Of a DNA stretch of 64,000 nucleotides, positions 19,227 through 29,158 are shown in pieces. Source of the stretch: Acidobacteriota bacterium (GTDB lineage: Bacteria; Acidobacteriota; Vicinamibacteria; Vicinamibacterales; UBA2999). A program made the position numbers and the translations under genes. The stretch is taken from the NCBI GenBank assembly GCA_021731165.1, contig JAKFXY010000027.1:1-64000 (forward strand). Reading direction: 5' to 3'. The notes under the pieces are model-generated. The model saw nothing but the letters and a program-made list of their open reading frames with translations, was not told the origin of the DNA and made no database searches. Each line of letters starts with the position of its first letter. Within the stretch, counting starts at the first letter, position 1.

Positions 19227-21839
19227 ATGAATCTGAACAAGTTCACCGAAAAAGCCCAGGAGGCTGTCGTCGCCGCCCAAAGCCTGGCCACCGAGCAGAG
19301 CCACTCGGAGATGGTGCCTGAGCACCTCTTGGTCACGCTCATTGAGCAGCAGGGTGGCATCGTGGCATCGGTCCTGCGAAAGATGAATCTCGACCCCGCC
19401 AGGGTCGGCGCCGACGTGCGCGCGCTGTTGAAGAATCTGCCGCAGGCACGTGGGGGCGACGTTCGCTCCTCGCCTCGGGTGAAGCTTGTCTTCGACGCGG
19501 CGCTGGCAGAGGCGACACGCCTCCAGGACGACTACGTCAGCACCGAGCACTTACTCGTCGCCATCGCAACCGAGGCTGGTCGCTCCCCCGCCGCGCAGCT
19601 CCTGCAGAAGAGCGGCGTCACAAAGGATACGCTCTACGCCGCCCTGACCGCGGTGCGTGGCAATCAGCGGGTGACCTCGCAGAACCCGGAGTCCACCTAC
19701 GAGGCGCTGGCCCGCTACGGCAGGGACCTCACCGAACTGGCCGCCAAAGGCAAGCTCGATCCCGTCATCGGCCGGGACGAGGAGGTGCGGAGGGTCATCC
19801 AGGTTCTTTCCCGCCGAACGAAGAACAACCCAGTGCTCATCGGCGAGCCGGGAGTCGGCAAGACGGCCATTGTCGAGGGGCTGGCCCAGCGCATCATTCG
19901 CGGCGACGTTCCCGAAGGGCTCAAGAACAAGAAGATCTTCGCTCTCGACATGGGCGCACTGGTGGCGGGGGCGAAGTACCGCGGCGAATTCGAGGAGCGA
20001 CTGAAGGCCGTGCTCAAGGAGATCACCGAGTCCGAGGGGCGGATCGTCTTGTTTATCGACGAGCTGCACACGGTGGTCGGCGCTGGCGCCGCCGAGGGGG
20101 CGATGGATGCCTCGCAGATGCTCAAGCCGATGCTCGCCCGGGGAGAGCTTCACACGATTGGGGCCACCACGATCGACGAGTATCGGAAGCACATCGAGAA
20201 GGATGCGGCGCTCGAGCGGCGCTTCCAGCCGGTGATGGTCGGAGAGCCGACCGTCGAAGACAGCATCTCCATCCTGCGCGGCCTCCGCGAACGGTACGAG
20301 ATCCATCACGGCGTGAAGTTCAAGGACGCGGCACTGGTCGCGGCGGCCGTGCTCTCCCATCGCTATATCTCCGATCGATTTCTGCCAGACAAGGCGATCG
20401 ATCTCGTGGACGAGGCCGCCGCAAAACTGCGGATGGAGATCGACTCCATGCCGGCGGAGCTCGACGAGGTCAAGAGACGCATCATGCAGCTCGAGATCGA
20501 GCGGGAGGCCCTGCGCAAGGAGAAGGACAAGGCCTCTCGCGAGCGACTCGAGAAGCTCGAGTTGGAGCTGGCGAATCTGAAGGAGGAGCAAACGCGGCTC
20601 ACCGCGCACTGGGAGCAGGAGAAGGAGGCTATCCAGGCCGGTCGCAAGCTGAAAGAGGCGCTCGAACAGGTCCGGCTGGAGCTCGACCACGCCCAGAAGG
20701 CCGGAGACTTCGCCAGGGCGTCGGAGCTGCAATACGGGAAGATGCCGGAGCTCGAGAGACGGATCCGCGACGAGGAGGCGCGCCTCGCCGAGCTGCAGAA
20801 GTCGCAGCGCATGCTCAAGGAGGAGGTGGACGAGGAGGACATCGCCGAGGTCGTGGCGAAATGGACCAACATCCCCGTGAGCCGACTGATGGAAGGCGAG
20901 GTCCAGAAGCTGGTGAACATGGAGGAACGGCTCCACCGGCGCGTCGTCGGCCAGGACGAAGCCGTCCGGGCCGTCTCGAATGCCATACGCCGCGCTCGCG
21001 CCGGTCTGCAGGATCCGAATCGTCCGCTGGGCAGCTTCATCTACCTGGGCCCTACGGGTGTTGGAAAGACGGAGCTCGCGCGTGCGCTCGCCGAGTTTCT
21101 GTTCGACGACGAACAGGCGATGATCCGGATCGACATGTCGGAATATCAGGAAAAGCACTCGGTGTCGCGCATGATCGGGGCACCCCCCGGCTATGTCGGC
21201 TACGATGAGGCGGGACAACTCACCGAGGCGGTGCGGCGCCGTCCCTATTCGGTGGTGTTGTTTGACGAGATCGAGAAGGCACACCCGGAAGTTCTCAACG
21301 TTCTGCTGCAACTGCTCGACGACGGCCGGCTGACCGACGGCAAGGGGCGGACCGTGGATTTCAAGAATTCGATCGTCATCATGACGTCGAATCTCGGCAG
21401 CCATCACATCGCCGAGTCATCCGATGCGTCGCCTGCCGGCGAGCTGGGCGAGGGGGTCAGGCGCCAGGTCATGGAGACGCTGCGGCAGCATTTCAGACCG
21501 GAGTTCCTGAACCGGATCGATGAGATCATCTTCTTCCACGCGCTCGGTCTCGAGCACATGAAGCGGATCATTGATATCCAGATCCGCGGACTGCTGAAGC
21601 GACTCGAGGAGCGCAAGATCCAGGTCGAGCTGAGCGATGCCGCCAGGGAGTTCGTGGTGACCGAGGGCTACGATCCGATGTACGGGGCACGACCGCTCAA
21701 GCGGACGATTCAGCGCCGGATCCTCGATCCGCTGGCCTTGCGGGTGCTCGAGGGCGAACTCCGGGAGGGCGATTGGATTACTGTCGATGCAGGGGATGAC
21801 GGACTGACGTTTGCGAAACGCCAGACCGTGAGCGCGTAG
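19227..21839 (+). CDS. clpB: ATP-dependent disaggregase ClpB
   Basis: Clp N domain, two AAA+ modules ([30 protein letters not shown]), coiled-coil middle domain. Confidence 0.97.
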   Translation: MNLNKFTEKAQEAVVAAQSLATEQSHSEMVPEHLLVTLIEQQGGIVASVLRKMNLDPARVGADVRALLKNLPQARGGDVRSSPRVKLVFDAALAEATRLQDDYVSTEHLLVAIATEAGRSPAAQLLQKSGVTKDTLYAALTAVRGNQRVTSQNPESTYEALARYGRDLTELAAKGKLDPVIGRDEEVRRVIQVLSRRTKNNPVLIGEPGVGKTAIVEGLAQRIIRGDVPEGLKNKKIFALDMGALVAGAKYRGEFEERLKAVLKEITESEGRIVLFIDELHTVVGAGAAEGAMDASQMLKPMLARGELHTIGATTIDEYRKHIEKDAALERRFQPVMVGEPTVEDSISILRGLRERYEIHHGVKFKDAALVAAAVLSHRYISDRFLPDKAIDLVDEAAAKLRMEIDSMPAELDEVKRRIMQLEIEREALRKEKDKASRERLEKLELELANLKEEQTRLTAHWEQEKEAIQAGRKLKEALEQVRLELDHAQKAGDFARASELQYGKMPELERRIRDEEARLAELQKSQRMLKEEVDEEDIAEVVAKWTNIPVSRLMEGEVQKLVNMEERLHRRVVGQDEAVRAVSNAIRRARAGLQDPNRPLGSFIYLGPTGVGKTELARALAEFLFDDEQAMIRIDMSEYQEKHSVSRMIGAPPGYVGYDEAGQLTEAVRRRPYSVVLFDEIEKAHPEVLNVLLQLLDDGRLTDGKGRTVDFKNSIVIMTSNLGSHHIAESSDASPAGELGEGVRRQVMETLRQHFRPEFLNRIDEIIFFHALGLEHMKRIIDIQIRGLLKRLEERKIQVELSDAAREFVVTEGYDPMYGARPLKRTIQRRILDPLALRVLEGELREGDWITVDAGDDGLTFAKRQTVSA

Positions 21840-21842
21840 CGA

Positions 21843-23759
21843 ATGGCACAATTCAGAACGCCACCGGGCATGAACCCGCGGGACAAGCGGCCTGGAGAGA
21901 AGCGGACCTTCGGTGGCGGCCGGCCGGCCGGCGCCGTGTGGTACGTGCTCGGATTTCTGCTCGTCATGGCGATTGTCCAGGCGTATTTCGTCGCGCCGGC
22001 CGGTAAACCGATCTCCTACAGCGAGTTCAAGCAGGCCATCCGCAGCGGCCAGGTTGTCGAGGTCTTCGTCGGCGAACAGTCGATTCGCGGCACGTACAAG
22101 AAAGAGACCAACGGAGGCTCGAGCTTCACGACGTCGCGGATCGAGGACCCGAAGCTCATCGAGGATTTCGACGCGGCGGGCGTGAAGTACACCGGGGAGT
22201 TCGTGAGCCGGTGGCTCCCGGAGGTGCTCGGCTGGATCGTGCCGCTGCTGCTGCTCTTCGGCATCTGGACCTTCTTCCTGCGCCGCATGGGCGGCGCCGA
22301 AGGCGGCGTCATGTCCTTCGCGCGAAGCAAGCACCGCGTCTTCGCCGAGGACGACGTGAAGGTGAGCTTCGCGGACGTGGCCGGCGTGGACGAGGCCGAA
22401 CAGGAGCTGAAGGAGATCGTCGAGTTTCTGCGGAACCCGGGGAAGTACACCACCCTCGGCGGGCGTATCCCGAAGGGAGTCCTGCTCGTGGGGCCTCCTG
22501 GCACCGGCAAGACCCTGCTCGCCCGCGCCGTCGCCGGCGAAGCCAAGGTTCCGTTCTTCAGTCTGAGCGGCTCCGAGTTTGTTGAGATGTTCGTCGGGGT
22601 TGGCGCCGCGCGCGTTCGCGATCTCTTCCAGCAGGCGGAAGCGAAGGCTCCCTGCATCATCTTCATCGACGAGCTCGACGCGTTGGGGCGGGCACGCGCG
22701 CAAGGGCCCATGGGCTCCCACGAGGAGCGCGAGCAGACCCTCAATCAGCTGCTCGCCGAGATGGATGGCTTCGACTCCCGCAAGGCGATCATCATCATGG
22801 CTGCCACCAACCGCCCCGAGGTGCTCGATCCGGCCCTTCTGCGCCCCGGCCGATTCGACCGGCAGGTACTTGTGGACAAGCCTGACGTGAAGGGACGCGA
22901 AGAGGTGCTGCGCATCCATACGAGAAACGTGAAGCTGGCGCCCGCCGTGAGCCTCAGGTTGATCGCGGCACGGACGGCGGGCTTTGCCGGCGCGGACCTC
23001 GCCAACCTGGTCAATGAGGCGGCGTTGCTGGCAGCGCGCACGGACAAGGTCTCGGTGGAAGCCGTGGACTTCGAGGCGGCCATCGATCGTCTGATTGCGG
23101 GGCTCGAGAGGAAGCGGGTGATGAGCGGCAAGGAACGCGAGATCGTCGCGTACCACGAATCAGGCCACGCCATCGTCGCCACGGCCATCCCAGGCATGGA
23201 TCCGGTGCACAAGATTTCGATCGTGCAACGCGGGTTCGGCGCATTGGGCTACACGATGCAGCTACCGCTGGAGGACCGCTATCTGATGCAGCGGGGCGAT
23301 CTGCTCAACCAGCTCGCGGTGCTCCTGGGCGGGCGCACTGCCGAGGAGATCGCGCTCGGTGAGATTTCCACGGGGGCGCAGAACGACCTTCAACGCGCCA
23401 CCGACATCGCTCGTGCGATGGTCACCGAGTGGGGCATGAGCGACGTGCTCGGCGCCATCAACTACGACGGCCACAAGCGGAGCAAATTTCTCGACATTCC
23501 TGTCGGGCCCGAGCGTGGACCCTACGGCGAGGACACGGCGCGGATCATCGACGCCGAGGTGAAGCGCATCATGACGGAAGCACACAACACGGCGCGCCGC
23601 CTCCTCACGGCGAGACGTCCCCTGCTCGACATCGTGACGCGCCGTCTGTTGGAACAGGAAGTCATGGAAGGCGCCGAACTCCGAGAGATACTCGGCGCGC
23701 CGCCGGGTGCCCCTGAGGAGTCGCCCGAAACGACGCCGCGGCCGCCAGGCGTCCACTAG
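21843..23759 (+). CDS. ftsH: ATP-dependent zinc metalloprotease FtsH
   Basis: Two N-terminal TMs, [18 protein letters not shown], pore loop [15 protein letters not shown] zinc motif. Confidence 0.96.
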   Translation: MAQFRTPPGMNPRDKRPGEKRTFGGGRPAGAVWYVLGFLLVMAIVQAYFVAPAGKPISYSEFKQAIRSGQVVEVFVGEQSIRGTYKKETNGGSSFTTSRIEDPKLIEDFDAAGVKYTGEFVSRWLPEVLGWIVPLLLLFGIWTFFLRRMGGAEGGVMSFARSKHRVFAEDDVKVSFADVAGVDEAEQELKEIVEFLRNPGKYTTLGGRIPKGVLLVGPPGTGKTLLARAVAGEAKVPFFSLSGSEFVEMFVGVGAARVRDLFQQAEAKAPCIIFIDELDALGRARAQGPMGSHEEREQTLNQLLAEMDGFDSRKAIIIMAATNRPEVLDPALLRPGRFDRQVLVDKPDVKGREEVLRIHTRNVKLAPAVSLRLIAARTAGFAGADLANLVNEAALLAARTDKVSVEAVDFEAAIDRLIAGLERKRVMSGKEREIVAYHESGHAIVATAIPGMDPVHKISIVQRGFGALGYTMQLPLEDRYLMQRGDLLNQLAVLLGGRTAEEIALGEISTGAQNDLQRATDIARAMVTEWGMSDVLGAINYDGHKRSKFLDIPVGPERGPYGEDTARIIDAEVKRIMTEAHNTARRLLTARRPLLDIVTRRLLEQEVMEGAELREILGAPPGAPEESPETTPRPPGVH

Positions 23760-23787
23760 GAACCCGTCAAGGCCCTCCACACTCCCA

Positions 23788-24921
23788 GTGACAAGCCCTG
23801 CATACAGCGTGGCGCGCGTGGTCGCGCCCAAGGTCGCCGAGCGTATCGCCATACACAGGGCGAGCCTCCAGAACGAAGCGGATCGCCACCAGGCGTCGCT
23901 GCTCCCCGACGCGAACGCCATTGAAGCCCTTGTCGACGCCGCGTTCTGGGCCAGCCTGCGCCGAGAAGAGGGCTACGCACCAAAGATCTCACTCGCCTAT
24001 CTCCCACCGCTCGAGGAGGTCGAGCCGATGATCTTCGAACGACCGTTACCGCTGGAGTCGGGCGCGCTCGCCAGGCTGGCGCCCGCGGTCGAGCGTCCGG
24101 GCATCCACCTGGGTGTCGGACCAGACCTGATGGTCTGGGGGGCCACGCGTACGATCCCGCCCTTCTGCTTCGTCGTCGAGGTCGTGTCACCGGGGTTGCT
24201 CGTCCTGAAGCACCGGCCACGGTATGAGTCGCGCAAGTTCGTCAACCTCGCCGTGCTCGAGAGCGATCAGATCAAGATCGTTGACGAGGGAGCGTCGTTG
24301 ATGCCCGACTGCCCTGCTCTCGTGAGCTCACTGCTCGGCTTCGATGCGCCGCAGTCGATGAGCGGGGTGGCGAACGTGCTCGTGCAGATAGCCGTGTCGA
24401 TGCGAAAGCACGGACGGGGTGGCGCCCTGCTCGTGGTGCCTGGAGAGTCCGACGCGTGGCGCGCGTCCATCGTCCAGCCGATAGCCTACGCCGTGAACCC
24501 GGCGTTTACGCCCTTGGCTGACCTCATTGCCGCAGAGGCCATCGCCGAGCATCGGCACGAATGGCTCGAATCGCTCGCGCACGCGGTGGACGCTGTCGCT
24601 GGACTCACGGCCGTGGACGGCGCCACGATTCTCACCGACCGCTATGAACTGCTCGCCTTCGGCGCAAAGATTCGCCGGAAGCAGAACGGCACGCCGGTGG
24701 ATCGGCTTCTGGTGACCGAGCCGATCGAAGGGGGCGTGGCGGAGCGGATGGCGCCGGGACAGCTGGGTGGGACGCGCCACATGTCGGCCGCGCAGTTTGT
24801 GACCGATCAGCGAGACGCGCTCGCACTCGTCGCGTCGCAGGACGGGCACTTCACCATCTTCGCGTGGTCTCCGTGTGACGACATGGTCCACGCACACAGA
24901 GTCGAGACGCTCTTGCTCTGA
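23788..24921 (+). CDS. DisA_N/DACNV-like putative nucleotide sensor or diadenylate cyclase-related protein
   Basis: MRKHGRGGALLVVPGESDAWRASIVQPI..., VDGATILTDRYELLAFGAKI and GGTRHMSAAQFV..., resembling DisA_N DGA and GTRHR motifs; GTG start uncertain. Confidence 0.6.
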   Translation: MTSPAYSVARVVAPKVAERIAIHRASLQNEADRHQASLLPDANAIEALVDAAFWASLRREEGYAPKISLAYLPPLEEVEPMIFERPLPLESGALARLAPAVERPGIHLGVGPDLMVWGATRTIPPFCFVVEVVSPGLLVLKHRPRYESRKFVNLAVLESDQIKIVDEGASLMPDCPALVSSLLGFDAPQSMSGVANVLVQIAVSMRKHGRGGALLVVPGESDAWRASIVQPIAYAVNPAFTPLADLIAAEAIAEHRHEWLESLAHAVDAVAGLTAVDGATILTDRYELLAFGAKIRRKQNGTPVDRLLVTEPIEGGVAERMAPGQLGGTRHMSAAQFVTDQRDALALVASQDGHFTIFAWSPCDDMVHAHRVETLLL

Positions 24922-24942
24922 TGCGCATCTCGACATGTCCCG

Positions 24943-26550
24943 CTACCCGTACTTGACGATGAGCGCGGTGATGTCGTCGTTCTGGATCGCGCCGTGCGTG
25001 AAGTCGTGCACGGCAGCCAGCAGCCGCTCGATGAGCTGATCCGGAGCCTCGGCCAGGAAGCCGGCCAGCGCGCCGTAGATGCGTTCGTCGCCGAACTCCT
25101 CTCCATTGGCCGCCAGCGCCTCCGAAACGCCGTCGCTGAACACCACGAGAAGATCGCCGTGATCGAGGCGCACGGTTTCCTGTGCGTAGGTTGCCTGCGG
25201 GAACAACCCCAGCACCATGCCCCCGGTCTCGAGACGCCGGACGCCGGTACGGCCAAATAGAAAGGGGGCGTTGTGACCAGCGTTGGTGTAGGTCAGCTCG
25301 CCGCTCGGCGTCAGTATTCCGAAGAACGCGGTCGCAAACCGCGACTCGATATTGCGGGAGAGCAAGATCCGGTTGACGCGGGCCGTGATCGCCGACGCGT
25401 CGTCCTGGGTAAAGGCCTGCGCCGAGAAGATGCCCTGCAGCACGGCCGTGAGCAGCGCCGCGGGCGGCCCCTTGCCGGCCACGTCGCCGAGCGCGAAGCC
25501 GAACTTCCCGTCTGGCAGGTCCAGGTAGTCATAGAAGTCGCCGCCGATCGCCCGACAGGGAATAGAGCTCGCCACGGCCGAAAAGAATCCAGCCGACTTG
25601 CGCGGCGACGGAAGCAGCGCCTGCTGAATTTCCGCGGCTGTCCGCAACTCCTGATCGATGCGCGCCTTTTCGAGCGTCTCGCGGTACAGGCGGGCGTTCT
25701 CGATGGCGGCAGCGGCTTCGCGCGCCAGCGTTTCAAGGGCTCCGCGAGTCGCCTGCGACAGGAGCTTCCCCTTCTCGCGGCTGTCCAGGTAGAGGACGCC
25801 AATACTGGTTGGATCGGCATGGGCGTCGATGCGGTCGAGATACCGTACCAGTCTCAGCGGCGTACAGAGGACGTGCCGAATACCCATCGCGATAGTCCCC
25901 TGGTGCGCCTGGAGCAGGTCACCCTCGCGAAGATCGGCCACGATCCTTTCACGACCGCTGGCGTACACCTCCTCGGGGATCTTGCGACTGGTGGCAAAGC
26001 CTCCAACCGGGAGCGACAGACGACCCGTTCCGCGCGCGATCTTCATTTCGAGCGCACCGCGCTCGTTCGGCAGCATGATGAAGCCGCGCTCGGCACCCGT
26101 GACTTCGATGGCCGAGTCGAGCGCCATCATGAGGACCTCGTCGAGCACCCTGCCGCTCCCCATGTTTCGGAGCGTTTCGAGCAGCATCGACATCTGGCGG
26201 AGGTCTCCGCCGATCGACGGATCCGCATTGTCGGCCGGGGCGTCGTTGACGAGGAACACGAGTTCCGCCCCGCCGCCCCGTCCAAGCTCGATGCGATCGC
26301 CGTGGCTGAGCGTGCGCTCGGTGATTCGCGATCCGTTGACGAAGGTGCCGTATCGCGATCCCTTGTCACGGATGAGATAGAGCGCGTTGACCTGGACGAT
26401 CTCGGCGTGATCGCGCGAGATATCGGCGCCGGTCAGGTGGAGGTCGTTGCTGGACCTCCTGCCGATTGTGAACTCCGACTTGGTGATCGGCACCGTGCGC
26501 GGGCCGAGAAGATCGTGGACGTCGAGGCGTGGCCCCACCGCGGTGCTCAT
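24943..26550 (-). CDS. FHA-GAF-SpoIIE/PP2C serine phosphatase (RsbU-like)
   Basis: FHA (FTIGRRSSNDLHLTGADISRDHAEI), GAF region, PP2C (IGGDFYDYLDLPDGKFGFALGDVAGKG...). Confidence 0.9.
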   Translation of the reverse strand: MSTAVGPRLDVHDLLGPRTVPITKSEFTIGRRSSNDLHLTGADISRDHAEIVQVNALYLIRDKGSRYGTFVNGSRITERTLSHGDRIELGRGGGAELVFLVNDAPADNADPSIGGDLRQMSMLLETLRNMGSGRVLDEVLMMALDSAIEVTGAERGFIMLPNERGALEMKIARGTGRLSLPVGGFATSRKIPEEVYASGRERIVADLREGDLLQAHQGTIAMGIRHVLCTPLRLVRYLDRIDAHADPTSIGVLYLDSREKGKLLSQATRGALETLAREAAAAIENARLYRETLEKARIDQELRTAAEIQQALLPSPRKSAGFFSAVASSIPCRAIGGDFYDYLDLPDGKFGFALGDVAGKGPPAALLTAVLQGIFSAQAFTQDDASAITARVNRILLSRNIESRFATAFFGILTPSGELTYTNAGHNAPFLFGRTGVRRLETGGMVLGLFPQATYAQETVRLDHGDLLVVFSDGVSEALAANGEEFGDERIYGALAGFLAEAPDQLIERLLAAVHDFTHGAIQNDDITALIVKYG

Positions 26551-26582
26551 CGGCGCCGACCTCGTCCTGCTGTTCGACCGAT

Positions 26583-26936
26583 CTACGAAGACGCTCCGAA
26601 GCTTTTCACTGCCTCGCTCTCGCTGTCGTAGGCGTCGAACACCGTCAAGACCTTCGTGATCGTCAGGAGGTCCGACACGCTCTTGGTGAGGTTGGCTATC
26701 TTGATCCTGCCGCCATCACGACTCACGGTCGTGTGCGAGGCGATCAGCTCGCCGAGGCCGGCGCTGTCCATGTAGCTCAGGCCGCCGAGATTGAGGACGA
26801 TTTGCCGGTGCCCCTGGAACGCCAGGCTGTGGACTTTGTCCTTCAGGAGGCCGCTGCCGTCGCCGAGCACCAACCTGCCGTTGAGATCGAGGATTGTAAC
26901 GGAACCGACACTGCGCTGCTCGATAGTCATGAACAC
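26583..26936 (-). CDS. STAS-domain anti-sigma factor antagonist
   Basis: VTILDLNGRLVLGDG...ILNLGGLSYMDSAGLGELI (conserved phosphorylatable Ser). Confidence 0.9.
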   Translation of the reverse strand: MFMTIEQRSVGSVTILDLNGRLVLGDGSGLLKDKVHSLAFQGHRQIVLNLGGLSYMDSAGLGELIASHTTVSRDGGRIKIANLTKSVSDLLTITKVLTVFDAYDSESEAVKSFGASS

Positions 26937-26984
26937 TGCCCTTGAAGGAGACGGAGTGGATGCGGAGATTCGGCAGATTATAGG

Positions 26985-28094
26985 CTATCTGCTCGGAGCG
27001 TCCGATGCGACGACCGGGTTGGTGAGAGTGCCAATTCCGTTGTAACTGCACGCCATCCGGTCCCCCGCCTTGAGGAGCACGGGCGGCGTCCGGGCCGATC
27101 CGACTCCGGGCGGCGTACCGGTCGCGATGACGTCACCCGGGCGCAGCGTCAGCAGGTTCGAGGCGTATACGACCTGCTCGTCAATCCTGTGGATCATCTG
27201 GTTCGTGCTCCCCTTCTGCAGGAGGGCGCCATTCAGCGAGAAGGTGATCCCGAGGTTGCCAGGATCGGCGACGAACTCCTTCGGAGTGATGAACGGGCCC
27301 AGCGGCGCAAAGGTGTCGCGGTTCTTTCCTACCAGCCAGTCCGTTCCGTATCGCGTGTCTCCACGTCCGCCCCGGTCGGACATGTCGTTTTCGATTGTGT
27401 AGCCGAACACGTAGTCAAATGCCCGCTCGACCGACACGCGACTGGCGGTCTTGCCGATGACAATGCCGAGCTCGCACTCCCACTCGATTTGCGTCCGTTG
27501 AGGAGGCAGACGAACTGGTTCGCCGCTGGCAACGATGGCCGCGGGTGCTTTCAGGAACATGTACGGGTTCCACCGCGTGTCCCCTTCCCGGCGCTCCCAG
27601 ATGCCGGGGGCGCTCTTGGTCCCAGGCAGCGCGTTGCCGGCAGTCGGGGCCGCTTGCCCAGGCGATCCGTCGCGCACGCGCGCCATCTCGACGTCGTGCT
27701 CCCGGTAGTTCACCGCCACGTTCAGCATCGTCGTCGGGTACATGACCGGGGGCATCACCTTGACGGCGGCCAAGTCGAACACGTATGCCGGTCGACCCGT
27801 GGTCACCGCACGGCGCACGAAGGCCGCCACTTCTACGATCCGGTCGCGCAGGCCGGTGTCGTAACGGCCGATGAGATCCTTCATGTCCGAAGGCGCGGTC
27901 ACCCGGGACGCAGGGGTTCGGATCGCCGCGTTCGCGGCTGCGAAGTCGATGACGAGCGCATCGTTCAGCACGATGCCGACAAACGTGTGGGACTGCACCT
28001 GGAACGTGCCAAGACGGTAGGCCGGCGGTGCCTGCGCGGAGGCCACCGTCATCAGCGACAGAGCCATGGCTGAGCTAACAAGGATTCGCTTCAT
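26985..28094 (-). CDS. Exported fumarylacetoacetate hydrolase (FAH)-family protein
   Basis: MKRILVSSAMALSLMTVASAQ signal peptide; EWECELGIVIGKTA, GYTIENDMSDR, GDVIATGTPPGVG. Confidence 0.85.
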   Translation of the reverse strand: MKRILVSSAMALSLMTVASAQAPPAYRLGTFQVQSHTFVGIVLNDALVIDFAAANAAIRTPASRVTAPSDMKDLIGRYDTGLRDRIVEVAAFVRRAVTTGRPAYVFDLAAVKVMPPVMYPTTMLNVAVNYREHDVEMARVRDGSPGQAAPTAGNALPGTKSAPGIWERREGDTRWNPYMFLKAPAAIVASGEPVRLPPQRTQIEWECELGIVIGKTASRVSVERAFDYVFGYTIENDMSDRGGRGDTRYGTDWLVGKNRDTFAPLGPFITPKEFVADPGNLGITFSLNGALLQKGSTNQMIHRIDEQVVYASNLLTLRPGDVIATGTPPGVGSARTPPVLLKAGDRMACSYNGIGTLTNPVVASDAPSR

Positions 28095-28323
28095 TGGGTC
28101 TCTAATCGGCATTGGATGCCACGTTGTTCACGGCCTCATGGGCAGCCAGATTGGTCGTGTGCCAACCTGACGCCTATCGTGGGTGCGGATTATAGCCGAG
28201 ACGTTATATCTAGTTGCCCCGGAACGGTTTCGCGGGCACAATTGACACGCCCAGCACCAACCGAGCGATCGGGTTCGGCTCCCCGCGCCGGTTTTTTCGC
28301 CGAAGAGCTGAGGAAGCACCTGA

Positions 28324-29157
28324 ATGCGCCACGACAGGTCTAATCTGACTCAATTGATTCTTGCCGTGACGCTCGCCGTCAGCGGCGCGGTGATGGCCGC
28401 CGGATGCGGGCCATCGAAAGTAACCTCGCCGACGCCGGCACCAGCGCCTGCACCCGCTCCGGCGCCAGCACCTGCGCCCGCCCCGGCGCCGGCACCAGAG
28501 CCGACACCGAGCGTCTTCCTCGCCGCGCTGTCGGTGGACCCGTCGGTCTTTACTGGCGGGCGGACCACGACGGGAACGGCGACACTGAACACCGTCGCCG
28601 AGACCGGTGGCCTGGTCGTCACGTTGTCGAGTAGCGACGGCAAAGCTACGCCTCCGGCCTCGGTAACGGTGCCGGCTGGCGCGAGCAGCGTGACGTTCCC
28701 GATCCCGACGGTTGAGCCGAGCTCGGACCTTCGCATCACGATTACGGGTACGGGCGGTGGAGAGACCCGGACGGCGCTGATGCGGCTGACGCCTGCCTTC
28801 CAGTCGTCCTCGGCTTTCACCATTGTCGGCGACCTCGGCAATGACATCTGCCTCATCAAGAATAGTGGCGGGGATCTGGACTGCCGTCTGTTCGTGACGA
28901 ACCCACCAGGTAATGCGTTCTTCCTTTGGACGTTCAGTGTCGGGGGCGGCGCCACGGCGGAACATGACAGCTCCGACCCGGCGACCAAGCCGGAAGACGG
29001 GTGCGGTTTTCTTGGGGGCTATTCGGTATCCACCGATGGCAACGGCGACAAGTTCGTGGTGATGACAATCACCCTGCGGATCCAGACGTCGAGCGGCGTC
29101 AGCAACCCTGCGAGCCGCACGGTGAACGTCTACACCCAGAACTACTGCGGTTACTAG
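28324..29157 (+). CDS. Putative lipoprotein with Pro-Ala repeat linker
   Basis: Signal peptide with AAGC lipobox-like site followed by (PA)n tract, then beta-rich domain. Confidence 0.65.
   Translation: MRHDRSNLTQLILAVTLAVSGAVMAAGCGPSKVTSPTPAPAPAPAPAPAPAPAPAPAPEPTPSVFLAALSVDPSVFTGGRTTTGTATLNTVAETGGLVVTLSSSDGKATPPASVTVPAGASSVTFPIPTVEPSSDLRITITGTGGGETRTALMRLTPAFQSSSAFTIVGDLGNDICLIKNSGGDLDCRLFVTNPPGNAFFLWTFSVGGGATAEHDSSDPATKPEDGCGFLGGYSVSTDGNGDKFVVMTITLRIQTSSGVSNPASRTVNVYTQNYCGY
28430..28503 (+). repeat. Pro-Ala-coding low-complexity tract
   Basis: Translates to PTPAPAPAPAPAPAPAPAPAPAPEP. Confidence 0.85.
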
Positions 29158-29158
29158 T

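Noticed and set aside
19551-23156. Long minus-strand ORFs (618 and 579 aa) opposite clpB and ftsH
   Set aside because: Antisense shadows of strongly conserved coding genes.
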